A program made the translations under genes and the position numbers. A DNA stretch of 64,000 nucleotides from Timema cristinae (Eukaryota; Arthropoda; Insecta; Phasmatodea; Timematidae), in NCBI GenBank assembly GCA_039000515.1, contig JBCFYV010000290.1:1-64000 (forward strand), written 5' to 3'. Position 1 is the stretch's first letter. The number at the start of each line of letters is the position of its first letter. The notes under the pieces are model-generated. The model made no database searches. It was given only the letters and a program-made list of their open reading frames with translations, and was not told the DNA's origin. Below are positions 23,681 to 35,290 of the stretch, piece after piece.

Positions 23681-24873
23681 GTTTTGGTCACCGTAGCTAC
23701 TTTTGACATTGAGTTTTACCGCTATCTCCTGCCAAATAACTTCTTTAATGAGATTTTTTCGGGGTCTGTGAGCTGTTCCTAGGGTTCGCGACAACCGCCA
23801 AAATTTAACAAAATAAAACGTTAAAATAATAATTAATCAACACTATATGCTCCATGAAAAACAAGCATAGAAATAGACTTGACATGCATTCAGATTTTCA
23901 ATTCAAAGTTTCCAGGCTTCAAATTGATCTTCAAGAAGTGATGGAAAAAAAACTAGAGGTTTCACTTATCTCACCAATACTAGACCCAAATTAATAAATT
24001 TGAGCTTTTCCATAATAAATGCATTTTCATGTAGGCCTAACTAACCTTTTTTGTGTTAACTATTATTATTATAATCATTATTATTACAACCAGAGTAAGG
24101 GTGATATTTTCTATACATAGATTAAATTCTAATGATTAGTAAAAATGGGGATGGGGGGTTGGCCGATCTCAAAGAGCCTCTTGGGGGTCCTTGACTGGTA
24201 GGTAATTGGAAGTCACTAGTCCAGACCATTCATGTTAAAGATGCTAGATAATGTCTACAGTGTACACTGACTGGTTACTGTCCTGTGTTCTCTTCTACCA
24301 ACCGTGTCTTGCATGGAACCAAAGACAGTGCACTGCTGATTGAATTTCATTTTAAAAGCTATTACCATATCTCTAGCCTAGTGTATTTCTAGAAGGTACA
24401 GTTGACCCAAGCCAAATTTCCCGAGGCTACAAAGCTGCATATTTATATATGAAAGAGCTATTAACAAGCTGTTTTTCCACTTTCTTTCAACAATTGAGTT
24501 GCCTCTACCTGGATGATCTTTTCTTTTTGAAGGTCTTATTTAATGTTTGGCTTACCTTGTGAAACTAACAATTTTACAGTGAGCTCTAAAACATTTTTAA
24601 ATGATTGTTTTGTGGATTGTTAAAGTCAATGTTCTCTTTTAACCAGCACGGATCTTATGATTGTGTAGTTCTTGTCTGTGATCACACAAATATGCACAGC
24701 TTAGAATCAAACTACAGACACCAGCAAGCGGCCTACAAGAAAATAGCCCTAATGGATGTCAAAATAAATTTACTACTCTATTGTATTATTGAAATAACTA
24801 GATCCCACATTGATATTTATAAAATAATGCAAGCCATAGTATGTTAAGAGTGACCAGCATGTTTGACTTTTAA
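23681..24873. other. AT-rich spacer between the two I-like LINEs
   Basis: No gene is recognised. One 80-codon frame (24605-24847, plus) lacks any known motif. An imperfect (ATT)n run lies at 24060-24090. Confidence 0.4.
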
Positions 24874-24886
24874 GGCCTCAATTCAA

Positions 24887-24908
24887 TTATTATTATTATT
24901 ATTATTGT
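24887..24908 (-). repeat. (AAT)n tail of I-like LINE copy B
   Basis: About seven AAT units at the 3' end of copy B, directly against the target duplication. This is the 3' tail type used by I-clade elements. Confidence 0.8.
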
Positions 24909-25261
24909 TTAACGGCCCATCGACACATCTAGGTCATTAGGGCCTTGAAATATATTAAAAACATAATAAGATCCCCATAGGGGAAAGAGATAAAATATTC
25001 ACAATTTGAGACACTCCATAGGAGTGCTCAATTGGACTCTTGGTATAAATTAAGTGATACACCTGCTAAAAAAAAACCACAAGTGTATCACTCCAATAAA
25101 AAGACAAAACAAACATATTAAAATATAACACGTTAAAAAGACAAAACATGTTAAAATGATAATACGTTAAAAAGACAAAACAACATGTTAAATTGTAATA
25201 AAACCGTTAAAAAGATCTCAATATGAGATAATATCCAAAAGAGCCACTTTATAAAAGTGAC

Positions 25262-28200
25262 TCAAATGGCATTAAAAAGATCCGCCTGGCGTATAAAACG
25301 GAGTAAACAAATAACTCCATCCGCACTATCGCGTAATAAAAAACGTAAGTCACCTTTAAAATTAAGAGCCAGACGGATAGGGGCTAGTTTGCGACACTCC
25401 ACCAAAATGTGATGCACACTAAGGGGAGTATCACAAAACTCACACACTGGAGGTGGATCCCCTCTTAGTAAAAAACTATGGGTCAATGAAGTATGCCCGA
25501 CGCGGAGTCTCGTCACGATGACCTCCTCTCTTCTAGACTTTCGTATAGAAGAGGGCCACCGCGACACACCGTCCCTGATGGACCGCAGCTTGTTCTGAGC
25601 AGGGGTCGAGACCCACTGCTCGTGCCAGGTGCGTAAGACCCCACGCCGAACATAACCCTTTAGATCTAAAAACATGACACCCAAACTCGCCTCCGGAGGC
25701 ATACGTGCTGCCTCCTTGGCTGCCTGGTCCGCCAGTTCATTTCCTGGAAGACCAGCGTGACCAGGAATCCAGCAAAAGGCGAGCCGGGTGCTTAATGAAT
25801 CAATTTTTAAAATTTGTTCGTGAATCATCTGCACGAGAGGATTCCACGAGTAGAGAGTGGACAATGCCAACAGAGCACTCATGGAATCCGTGCAGATGAG
25901 AACGGACCGGTGACACTTACGATATACAAAACATAACGATTTAAAAATGGCATATAGTTCAGCAGTAAAAACACTGGATTCACCAGGTAAAGCAAATTTA
26001 AAATTGGATCCTTCCACAACAAAAGCACATCCCACGGAGGCCCCGCATTTCGAGCCATCCGTGTAAATGCGTTTAAAACCCCGAAAGCGGGTTGCGAGGA
26101 GCTCATTAAAGGTCCTCTCGTATAAAAAATGTGGGGTGGTCGCTTTAGGGAACTTTGCAAGGTCAAAATGGCATTGAGGTAGGCGTATCTTCCAGGGAGA
26201 AACTCGACCTGGGAATGTGGGGATAGCCTTTGGCAAGATTATCCCACACGTGTCGAAAACCGATAACATCCTGATCCCAACCGGCCTTGTACTACGCCAT
26301 TTAGTTTCATACAAGACACGGTTAGGGGGATGAAACACAGGACGATAGGCAACATGCTGCGCCATGCAATGAAGTTTCGACACGTAAGATGCCAGAAGAT
26401 AGGACCGCCGGTAAGAAAGAGGGGGCTCACCGGCGTCGGCACAGATGCTGACGACTGGACTGGTACGAAAGGCACCAGTGGCCAGTCGAATGCCAGCATG
26501 GTGGACACTATCTAGCATCTTTAACGCCGAGGGTCTAGCTGAGCCATACACAAAACTGCCGTAATCTAGTTTAGATCTGACCAAGGCCCTATACAGGCGC
26601 ATCAAGGTTTCCCTATCAGCCCCCCAGGACCGACCGCTAACCACTTTAAGCAGGTTGAGTGCTTTTATGCACCTCGCTTTCAGGTCTTTGATGTGGGGAA
26701 TCCAGGTTAATTTAAAATCAAATAAAAGTCCCAGAAACTTTACGGTATCCGAGACAGGTAAAACAACGTGATTCATTAAAATACTGGGGACTTGGTGTAT
26801 TCCACGTAATCTATGGAAGTGGACGACCGTCGTCTTGGCTGAAGAGAAGCGAAAGCCATTACGCGATGCCCACGACCATAGATTGTTGACAGAGAGTTGT
26901 ATCTGCCGTTCAGCCCTGTGGAGACTCGATGAACTACAATAAATTGCGTAGTCATCCACAAAGAGGCATGAACGGACAGGAAGGTGTACGTTGTCCACAA
27001 TGCCATTTATTGCAATGGCGAACAACGCACAGCTTAAAATACTGCCCTGGGGCACCCCATTTTCTTGAATAAAATCATCGGATAAGGTGTTGTTTAACCT
27101 TACCCGGAAGTGTCTATCTGACATAAAATTAGCTATAAAAACAGGGAGGTTCCCACGGAACCCCCAGTTAAAAAGGGTTTTTAAAATGCCGTACCGCCAT
27201 GTGGTATCGTACGCTTTCTCCAAGTCAAAGAAAACTGCCAAAAGATGCTGTTTATGGAGAAAGGCGTCACGAACTGCCGTCTCGAGACGGACTAGATGAT
27301 CCACCGTAGATCGGTTGCGGCGAAAACCACATTGAATATTTGATAGTAGATTGCGGGATTCTAAATACCATATTAATCGTTTATTTATCATTTTTTCCAA
27401 TATTTTGCATACACAACTAGTTAAGGCTATCGGTCTATAACTAGTTGGTTCTAATTTTTCCTTGCCACTTTTATATAGAGGGATAATTGTTGCTTGCCTC
27501 CACAGTGTTGGGAACTGACGAGATTCCCAAACACTATTGTAGAGGTCCAACAGACATGCTCGTCCAGCAGGGGGTAACTGGCGCAACATTTCATAATTAA
27601 TGTCGTCGGGGCCAGGAGCTGTGCTACCCGCCTGGGACATGGCATAGGTCAGTTCATCTAAAGTAAAGGGGGAGTTGTAATCCTCCCCCTGACTCTGACC
27701 AAAGTCAATAGAATGGCGCTCTATGTTCCGCTTATGCGCTGCAAACTCATTTGAGTAGCTTGCAGTGCTAGATATGGCGGTGAACATAGAGCCCAATACA
27801 TTGGCGACCTCCACAGGGGAGGAGACAAGCGTACCATTTGACATGATGGCAGGTATGTTATTGATGGTATTTTTGCTACTACGTAATTTACGAATATTGT
27901 CCCAAACCTTAGTTGTGGGAGTGGAAATTGTAAGGGTAGATATAAACTGTCTCCAAGACTCTCTTCTGCTTTCACGAATGATACGGCGAGCTCGAGCACG
28001 CATAATCCGGAATGATTCTAGATTATCCAAGGTAGGACGCCGATGGAAGAGACGTAATGCTCTTCGACGGTCAGAAATGGCCAATCTACACTCCTCGTTC
28101 CACCAGGGAACAGGATGGTGGCGCGGGTTTGGCGAGGATTTAGGGATAGATTCCCTCGCCGCCATGATGACCGTTGAAGTAAAATGGGCAATATTAACAT

Positions 28201-28955
28201 CGACGTCCGGAGAAAGGGGTTGTACAAATACGGCGAGCTCGCGAAATTTATCCCAGTCAGCACGTTTAAGCACCCATTGTGGTGCACGTGCTATACCGGG
28301 AGGGTCTTCAATTAGCGAAAGCAGAATGGGAAAGTGATCGCTGCCACATAGATCCGAGTGGACCTCCCAAAGGAAGTGGGCAGCGATCCCGGGGGCTACA
28401 TAGAGTTAGGTCGATGGCAGAGGATACACCATTAAAGGTGGAAAAGTGTGTCTGTGTCCCGGTGTTCATTAACACCAGGTTTCCCGAGACAAGAATATCC
28501 TCTACCATCCTCCCACGGGCGTCTGTATAATTAGACCCCCACACCAGGTTGTGTGCGTTAAAGTCCCCCAAGATAATATAGGGGGCGGGAAGTTGTTTAA
28601 AGAGGGCCTCTAGGCTCCTCTTTGAAACACGTTCACCTGGTGGGAGGTAGATGCAGCATACAGTTACTTCTATAGGAAGGGAGACTCTGACAGCGATCAC
28701 TTGGAGATCAGATACAATATTTATAGACTTATTATATATATTGCTACGTGCAAGTATAGCCACACCTCCGCTAGCCCGATCGAAGAATGGCTTGTCGGTA
28801 CGATATACATCGTACCCACGAAGCATCGGGCTGTCAGTTGGGCGGAAGTGGGTCTCCTGCAAACACAATATGGAAGGATGCAGGGAAGAAATTATTAGTT
28901 TAATTTCCTCTACACGAGCATAAAAACCCCTACAATTCCATTGTAGTAGCGACAT
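25262..28955 (-). pseudogene. I-like ORF2: endonuclease, reverse transcriptase, RNase H; one frameshift
   Basis: The replication protein spans about 1230 codons. The endonuclease occupies residues 1-235: LLQWNCRGFYARVEEIK, LCLQETHFRPTD, LGDFNAHNLVWGS. A single extra C in a C-run near 28400 (five C, against four in copy A) breaks the frame after AIDLTLCSP, and SDHFP lies just beyond. The rest is open from 28273. The reverse transcriptase shows SYRPIALTSCVCKILEK, FFDLEKAYDTTW, ENGVPQGSILSCALF and CLFVDDYAIYC (about 26975-26941). The RNase H domain has IYTDGSKCGASVGCAF, TAELYAI, CTDSMSAL and HAGLPGNELADQAAKEA. A C-terminal zinc-like region (CEFCDTPLSVHHILVEC) follows. One-base restoration in a lineage copy would leave it open, so recent activity of the family is plausible. 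Confidence 0.92.
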
Positions 28956-28977
28956 TATTTATTAATATATAATTTAA

Positions 28978-30690
28978 TTAAATATCCTCACAATCCATAA
29001 CACTATCCTTTAAAAATAAAAATTTATTGAGGACTTTTTTAGGTCCTCTTGCTTTTCCCAATCTCTCTTGGACCTCTCGCTCCAGGAGAGGCTTTGGTTT
29101 GTCTTGTAGAGACTGGGACGGGGGATCCTTACGCGAAGGCTTTGTTAAAGCCTTCGACGCTTTTTTTAAAGTTATTTTTTCGGCGGTCCCTTGCTGGTCC
29201 TTACTCAAGGCACCAGTGGGACTCGCCTTTGCGACCTCGCCTGTACCACCACTCATCCCGACCTCCAGAGTTCCTGAGGCGGGGTTGAGCGGCTCGACAA
29301 CGGTCGCTGATGGTTTAGGACCCCGAGGAGGACTCGGGGTGTTCCTCGAGTGGGGCTCGGCGGGGCTCCTCGAGGAGGACTCGGAGGGGGTCCACGAGGA
29401 GGGTTCAGAGGGGTTCCCCTAGGAGGGCTCGGGGTGTTCCCCGAGGCGGCCTCCTCGGGGGTAAAGGTGGTGGAGGCGACTTCGACGGGGGTGTCGCCCC
29501 TAGTACTATTTTTGGTACCACCATAGATGGTGCTGGTTGCCTTTTAGTGTCTCGAGTAGAGACGAGTGGCACAGGTCGTGTAGGCGTATTGGCAATATTA
29601 ACTGCGCAATGGCAGTTGGGCAATTTATGTTCTGGCTTACAATCTGGCTATAAGATGTCTGAAATACCGGAGCTTGAGTGGATACATATTCCTTGCGGGC
29701 CTGGGCATAAGGGATCTTCTTTTCACACTGGATCTCCAGGACTTTTTTCTCCACCTTCCATTTCGGACAGGTCCGAGACCAAGCAGAATGCGGACCCTTG
29801 CAGTTGACGCAGAACTTAGGAGACTCACACGGTGTATCGTGAGCCTCCTGTCCGCAATCTGCACAGGTTGGCCTTCCACGGCATCTCAGCTTCGTATGCC
29901 CAAATTCCTGGCACTGAAAGCAGCGCCGAGGATTGGGAACGTATGGCCTGACTCTGAGCACATGGAAGCCCGCTCGAACCTCCTTTGGGAGGATGGGAGT
30001 CGCAAAGGTGAGGATGTATGTATCCGTCTTTTTCTCTTGTCCGTTTCTTTTGGTAATGATACGGTAGACCTCGGTGACGTGCTGAGGGGAAAGCTCCTCA
30101 CAGATATCCTCAATGCTCACGCAGTCGAGGTCATAGCAAGTGACCACTCCCTTGCAAACATTGAGGAACCTGTGGGGCTCCACCTTCACCTGTATATTTG
30201 CCGTATTACTTAACGGTATTTCGGAGATTGCCATAATATTTGAGGATTGTGTGTCGGTCATAGTCTGAATCATTATAGTGCCATCACGCAGTTTCCTTAT
30301 CAAAACGTCAGATTTAGCTGCTCCATTTATCACTCTTTCGAGGATAAATGGGCTGACACGTTTCAGATCTTCACTTTCATCTACTCGAGACATCACCAGG
30401 AAGCGGGGCTGGGGCCTCACCACTTCCTGGCTTTTTATCAAAACAGGGCTGGACGGCCTTACCCGTTTCCGCCTCTTATCATTAATACGGCCCTGTGAGG
30501 GGCCGGGCAGTAAGATGCCAGCAGAACTTGGCAGTACGGTGCCAGCGGACAGTAAGGTGTCAGCTGTGACAGTGGACTCAATCATGAGTTGGAGGACAAC
30601 CTGCAAAAGTACTCGGATCGTAGACCCAGGTTGATCCCAGTTGGTTCTACCACATAGGGCCCTGTTAACTCTTCCGACGAGAGGCTCCAT
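28978..30690 (-). pseudogene. I-like ORF1 (RNA-binding Gag-like protein), copy B
   Basis: The frame opens MEPLVGRVNRALCGRTNWDQ at 30690. A conserved central region contains SPFILERVINGAAKSD and LSPQHVTEVYRIITK. Three zinc knuckles follow: CFQCQEFGHTKLRC, CADCGQEAHDTPC and CVNCKGPHSAWSRTC. The frame changes near 29640 (toward NCHCAVNIANTPTRPV), and at least once more inside a GC-rich repeat encoding PPRGTP-type prolines (29470-29290). It resumes as MSGGTGEVAKASPTG and ends KDSVMDCEDI at 28978. The stop lies 22 bases before the ORF2 ATG. Only these slips in repetitive tracts prevent an intact product. Confidence 0.82.
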
Positions 30691-31218
30691 ACGACGCTAG
30701 ACATGACAACCTTCATATGGAGCATCGCCGGAAGAGAGGTCACCGCAGCAAGTGTATGCAGGAAAGCGCTAATTTTACGTCCGGAACCATCATGAACGCA
30801 ACCGGTCTTTTCTCAAGGTAGGGTACCCGGTTGTCATCCCTAAGGCCCTTCTACCAAGATATTACAACCGGCGCACTTTCATTCGGGAGCTCAAGGCAGT
30901 GGTATCCAATAATAAACAGAGAATAGCCGGGTTAGTTGCCAAGGTCGTCAACGGAAAGGCCAAAGGCCTCTGTGAAGGATGAACGGTGGGGGAAAGGAAG
31001 AAAAAGGTAAGGATAGATAAAGCGAAGGGGGAAGAGTGAAAAAAAGGTGGAAAGTGAAGGAAGAAGAAAATGATGTGAAATGAAAGATATAGGATAGGTT
31101 TGTCCCACACGAGGTACGTCCTGCACAGAAGCCTCCCCTTTTAGTCGCTTCTTACGACAAGCAGGGGTTACTGCGGGACTATTCTAAACCCCGTCCCGCA
31201 GGGGGGGCCTCAATTCAA

Positions 31219-31682
31219 GTTTGTAAACAAAGAAATTCTCTTAAGTGGATCACACCATTATGATATATACTTTATTTATAATACAATAATATGTATGAAA
31301 TAAAGTGCATTAGGCAAAAACACTTAACAATTTGTAATAAATAAAATGGTAGAATAGTGCGTGTAAATATGGGTTAGCGGTTTTACTTTTATTTGTGCTC
31401 TATTATTTTCCTATTATTCTATCATTTTATTTATTACAAATTATTATTAGGATAATAAAAAGCTATACAGCTTGAGCTATGGATGGCTAGCAACACAACT
31501 CAAATATAACAGTGCTACCATAAAGTTTTGTATGACTCAAGTTTTTATATGAAGGAAAGATCATTAGTTTCTACACGAGTTGAAAACCTCCATAATGCAC
31601 CTACCTGAGCTAAGCAGACATTATTTCCTGGTTCTTGTCATGAGGGCACGGCCATAATTGTCACCTGGATGCCAGAATGTCA
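31219..31682. other. AT-rich spacer
   Basis: No gene or clear element. A local inverted repeat of the TTTGTAATAAATAAAATG type occurs at about 31329-31445. Confidence 0.35.
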
Positions 31683-31686
31683 AGCA

Positions 31687-31755
<69 letters not shown>
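31683..31755. repeat. (CGCA)n/(CA)n microsatellite
   Basis: A short GCAC run grades into about 25 CA units ending at 31755, directly against the left end of the IS630/mariner-type element. Confidence 0.95.
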
Positions 31756-31756
<1 letters not shown>

Positions 31757-31757
<1 letters not shown>

Positions 31758-33735
31758 CAGGTGTTCATTTGAAAACTTTCCCCCTAAATATCTCTAAAAC
31801 GCTTTGTGTATAAAAAAAGTTTGAAGCAAAAGTTGTTTAGTTTTGAGGGGGAAGTAAGTTGGTGATGTTAGTATGACCTTGTCTGACGTTGCCAAGGTCA
31901 CGTTAAGGTCACTTTAATTGATTTTTTAATAGGGGACACTATTTTTTATTGTATATTCTTGTAGCTCTAGTCGTAACATTTTCAAAATGGTGGTGTCAAG
32001 CTTTGTAAAGTATATTTATAAAGGGATACGAGCCTCACAATTTTCAGGATCGCCTGCACTGGTGCGTCATTAGCTGTATTCACAGAGGACATCGGTTGCT
32101 CAAGATCCAAACAAAGCATCGCATTTAATAGCAATGCCAGTTACAAATAAAGTACCGGAGTTGTCTCGTTTACTTTATATTGTGAACATCTGAAGCAGGC
32201 TTTACTAATTTTTTAAAATAGTTTACAGTCTGGAAGAGAGAATGGAACAAATTTGTTTGTATTGAAGTGAAAATCAATGTGTTTGAATAACGACAACAGC
32301 TTTCAACCAAAGACATCAAGATAAAAAGTATTGCAGAGTTATGTTTTGGATATTGTTTCAAAATTTAAAGAAACTGGATCTGTCTCAAACAAAAAACGGA
32401 CAGGGCGTGCAGTGTTGAATAAAGAAGCTAAAGTGGAAATTTTGGGTCATTTTGTGGCAAACCCAAACAGCTCAGTGCGTGGAGTGTCTAGTGCTACTTG
32501 TGTATCAATTGGTTCGGTTCATAAGACGTTAAAATTGAATAAATTTCATTCGTATAAAATACAGGTACATCAAACATTAGGTGAAGATGATCCTGAGAGG
32601 CGAGTACAGTTTCGTGAAGAAATGATTTAATTATTAAATGCGAATACATTTTTATTAGAATGTATCTGCTTTTCACACGAGTGCACTTTTTTTAAAATGG
32701 TTTTTGTCAATAAACACAACTGTCGTTATTAGAGTGACAAAAATCCTCGTATTTTACTGACGGACATACTCAATGGCCAGAAAATTAAATGTTTGAGCAG
32801 GTCTATTAGGTGACACGATTATCGGTCGATATTTAATGACGAAGGAAATTTGACAGGTGAAAAATACTTGGAAATGCTCGAAGAATATATTCATCCTCTC
32901 ATAGTGCATGCCCTAGAAAATCAACTAAACCAACAAGGAAACATGGAGCTTGCTGAAGATCTACATTTCAGCAAGATGGAAATCCCACTACCCCCAAACA
33001 TATATTACTCATTGGCCAGAGGCTAGACAACAGATTTTGTGGACAATGGGTTAGCAGAAGAAGACCAATAGAGTGGCCACCAAGGTCCCCTGATTTAACA
33101 TCACTAGATTTTTATTTATGGGACAAAACCAGCAAGTATCGAAGAGATAAAAAATAGAATAACAAGGGCATGTATAAGTATTACAAAAGCAACATTACAA
33201 AGTCAGAAATGAATTTGAAAATAGACATTAGCTCAAAATAGGAAGCATTTTGAAAACTTACATTAAAATTAAAATAAAATACAAAGGTTTTGTTAGTAAC
33301 TATTTTGTTTACTCTTTTACAAATCCAACTAATTTGTGCATGCACACGCAAAAATTATCATGTGCACTCATACAAACACTTCTACCTTCCCGTGGTATGT
33401 ATCAACAATTCTAATGCCACACCAGACAACGGCGATGCCGGAAGCTCTTGAGGCTCTTACAAATTATAAATTTATAAATTTACTTTAAAAATATTGACAT
33501 CACCATTTTGAAAATCCTACAACTAGAGCTACAAGAATATACAATAAAAATAGTGTGTCTCATTTAAAAAAATCTAAGTGACCTTAACGTGACTTATAGC
33601 AACGTGAGACAAGGTCATAAGAACATCACCAACTTACTTCCCCTCAAAACCAAACAAATTTTGCTTCACACATTTTTTTTGCACAAAGCGTTGTTTTTAA
33701 GATATTTAGGTGGAAAGTTTTAAAATGAACACCCG
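31757..33735 (+). mobile_element. IS630/mariner-type element with long (~240 bp) TIRs
   Basis: 31761-31997 (GTGTTCATTTGAAAACTTTC ... CAAAATGGTGGTGTCAA) is the inverted match of 33493-33732 (TTGACATCACCATTTTGAAAATC ending GAAAGTTTTAAAATGAACAC). The right end reads ACCCGG followed by TA, the target dinucleotide of this superfamily. The left terminal bases run into the CA microsatellite. A decayed transposase gene lies between the arms on the plus strand. Confidence 0.85.
32330..33200 (+). pseudogene. IS630/mariner-type transposase relic
   Basis: Such transposases bind the TIRs through helix-turn-helix domains and cut with a DD(34)D-type core. The N-terminal DNA-binding part is open from about 32330 to 32630: VLDIVSKFKETGSVSNKKRT, GVSSATCVSIGSVHKTL and HSYKIQVHQTLGEDDPERRV. 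After 32630 the frame is broken. Pieces of the core remain: GDTIIGRYF-like sequence, NLTGEKYLEMLEEYIHPLI, then RRRPIEWPPRSPDLTSLDFY, the last carrying a candidate third catalytic acidic residue. The segment that should hold the first two aspartates is largely deleted or scrambled, so the protein cannot act. Confidence 0.82.
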
Positions 33736-34035
33736 GTATATATGAGAATAGCTCTTTGGCTTTAACTGTACATTCCAAGCTTGGATAAAGGAGGAGGGTT
33801 GGGACATTAAGTCCAAACCTGACCGTAAAAACACACACGGACTAACCTAAGCAACATGACAACCAATCTGGATGCAATGGGGAATGTCTCGCACATCCGA
33901 TGCTGTGACCCTACCTTTGGGACTTGTGGGGAGTACTCCACTGAGATACTAGTTGTTGGCTCCTGAGGTAGCTCTGGAGTTGTGAGGATAGCGCGGTCCA
34001 GACTTCCCATACACTGGGTAAGAGGGCTCACCACC

Positions 34036-34785
34036 TTAGTAGGAGCGGGTCCTTTGCCTTGCCTGCAAACTCAGGCAGTAGGTGGTGAAGGATGAAAGGA
34101 TCATCCTCCTTAGTAGGAGTGGGTCCTTTGCCTTGCCTGCCAACTCGAGGCAGTAGGTGGTGAAGGATGAAAGGATCATCCTCCTTAGTAGGAGCGGGTC
34201 CTTTGCCTTGCTTGCAAACTCAGGCAGTAGGTGGTGAAGGATGAAAGGATCATCCTCCTTAGTAGGAGTGGGTCCTTTGCCTTGCCTGCCAACTCGAGGC
34301 AGTAGGTGGTGAAGGATGAAAGGATCATCCTCCTTAGTAGGAGTGGGTCCTTTGCCTTGCCTGCCAACTCGAGGCAGTAGGTGGTGAAGGATGAAAGGAT
34401 CATCCTCCTTAGTAGGAGTGGGTCCTTTGCCTCGCCTGCCAACTCGAGGCAGTAGGTGGTGAAGGATGAAAGGATCATCCTCCTTAGTAGGAGTGGGTCC
34501 TTTGCCTCGCCTGCCAACTCGAGGCAGTAAGTGGTGAAGGATGAAAGGATGATCCTCCTTAGTAGGAGTGGGTCCTTTGCCTTGCCTGCCAACTCAGGCA
34601 GTAGGTGGTGAAGGATGAAAGGATCATCCTCCTTAGTAGGAGTGGGTCCTTTGTCTCTCCTGCCAACTCAGGCAGTAGGTGGTGAAGGATGAAAGGATCA
34701 TCCTCCTTAGTAGGAGTGGCTCCTTTGCCTTGCCTGCCAACTAGAGGCAGTAGGTGGTGAAGGATGAAAGGATGATCCTCCTTAT
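34036..34785. repeat. 74/75-bp minisatellite, ten units
   Basis: The unit starts TTAGTAGGAGTGGGTCCTTT and includes CTGCCAACTCGAGGCAGTAG and TGAAGGATGAAAGGATCATC. Starts fall at 34036, 34110, 34185, 34259, 34334, 34409, 34484, 34559, 34633 and 34707, with the array ending about 34785. Because 75 is a multiple of three, the minus strand shows a spurious 25-residue repeating frame (34592-34185). Confidence 0.97.
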
Positions 34786-35229
34786 TGGTTTGTTGGGTGT
34801 TTGGGGCAACAAATGATTGAAGGAATGTTAAAACCTAGCGTGAATGGAAGGTTGAGGAGGACCTCTTGGGTGGCAATGCTCCAGAGTAGTGACTTAAAAC
34901 CACTTAGCTCTAAGCAGAAGCCGACAAGGAACTCTTTAACAATATTCCTTCCATGCTCTAGGAGATAGTCTGACATGAGAGGCAACCTCTCAGAACAGTT
35001 TTAAATCTAGATAATGGCAGAATTAAATGAATTTGAATCAAATTACGATGATCATATTGGAGGGACAGGAAAATTCAAGCATAAAAGAGATTAAGGGAAT
35101 TATCAGATTTCATCAACCAAAGGAAGAGCAGCTCTCCTCAGGGAAAGAAATGGCTCACCAAGGGCAATTAGTTTATTTTTTGGTAGGTTTTAGTGACCTT
35201 TGTGTGTTGACATGCCAACAAAAAACACC
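34786..35229. other. Spacer after the 75-bp minisatellite
   Basis: No gene is recognised. A short minus-strand frame (34985-34782) has no family signature. Confidence 0.35.

Positions 35230-35290
<61 letters not shown>
35230..35290. repeat. (AAT)20 microsatellite
   Basis: An uninterrupted run of about twenty AAT/ATA units. It may be a decayed LINE or SINE tail, but no body is recognisable beside it. Confidence 0.95.

Larger units (their letters stand above)
24887..31205 (-). mobile_element. I-like LINE copy B, full length with 13-bp target duplication
   Basis: The element is bounded by GGCCTCAATTCAA at 24874-24886 and 31206-31218, a perfect 13-base duplication. On the minus strand it begins with a C-run and TGCGGGACGGGGTTTAGAAT. 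It has a leader with a pyrimidine-rich stretch, ORF1 (30690-28978), ORF2 (28955-25262) and a roughly 370-base 3' untranslated region ending GGGCCGTTAAACAATAATAAT. The simple (AAT)n tail in place of poly(A) and the RNase H domain fit the I clade. It is the best-preserved element in the window. Confidence 0.93.

Noticed and set aside
27765..28337. 190-codon plus-strand frame inside I-like copy B
   Set aside because: Antisense shadow of ORF2 reverse transcriptase/endonuclease linker.
34185..34592. Minus-strand frame with a 25-residue repeat
   Set aside because: Product of the 75-bp minisatellite, whose unit is a multiple of three.
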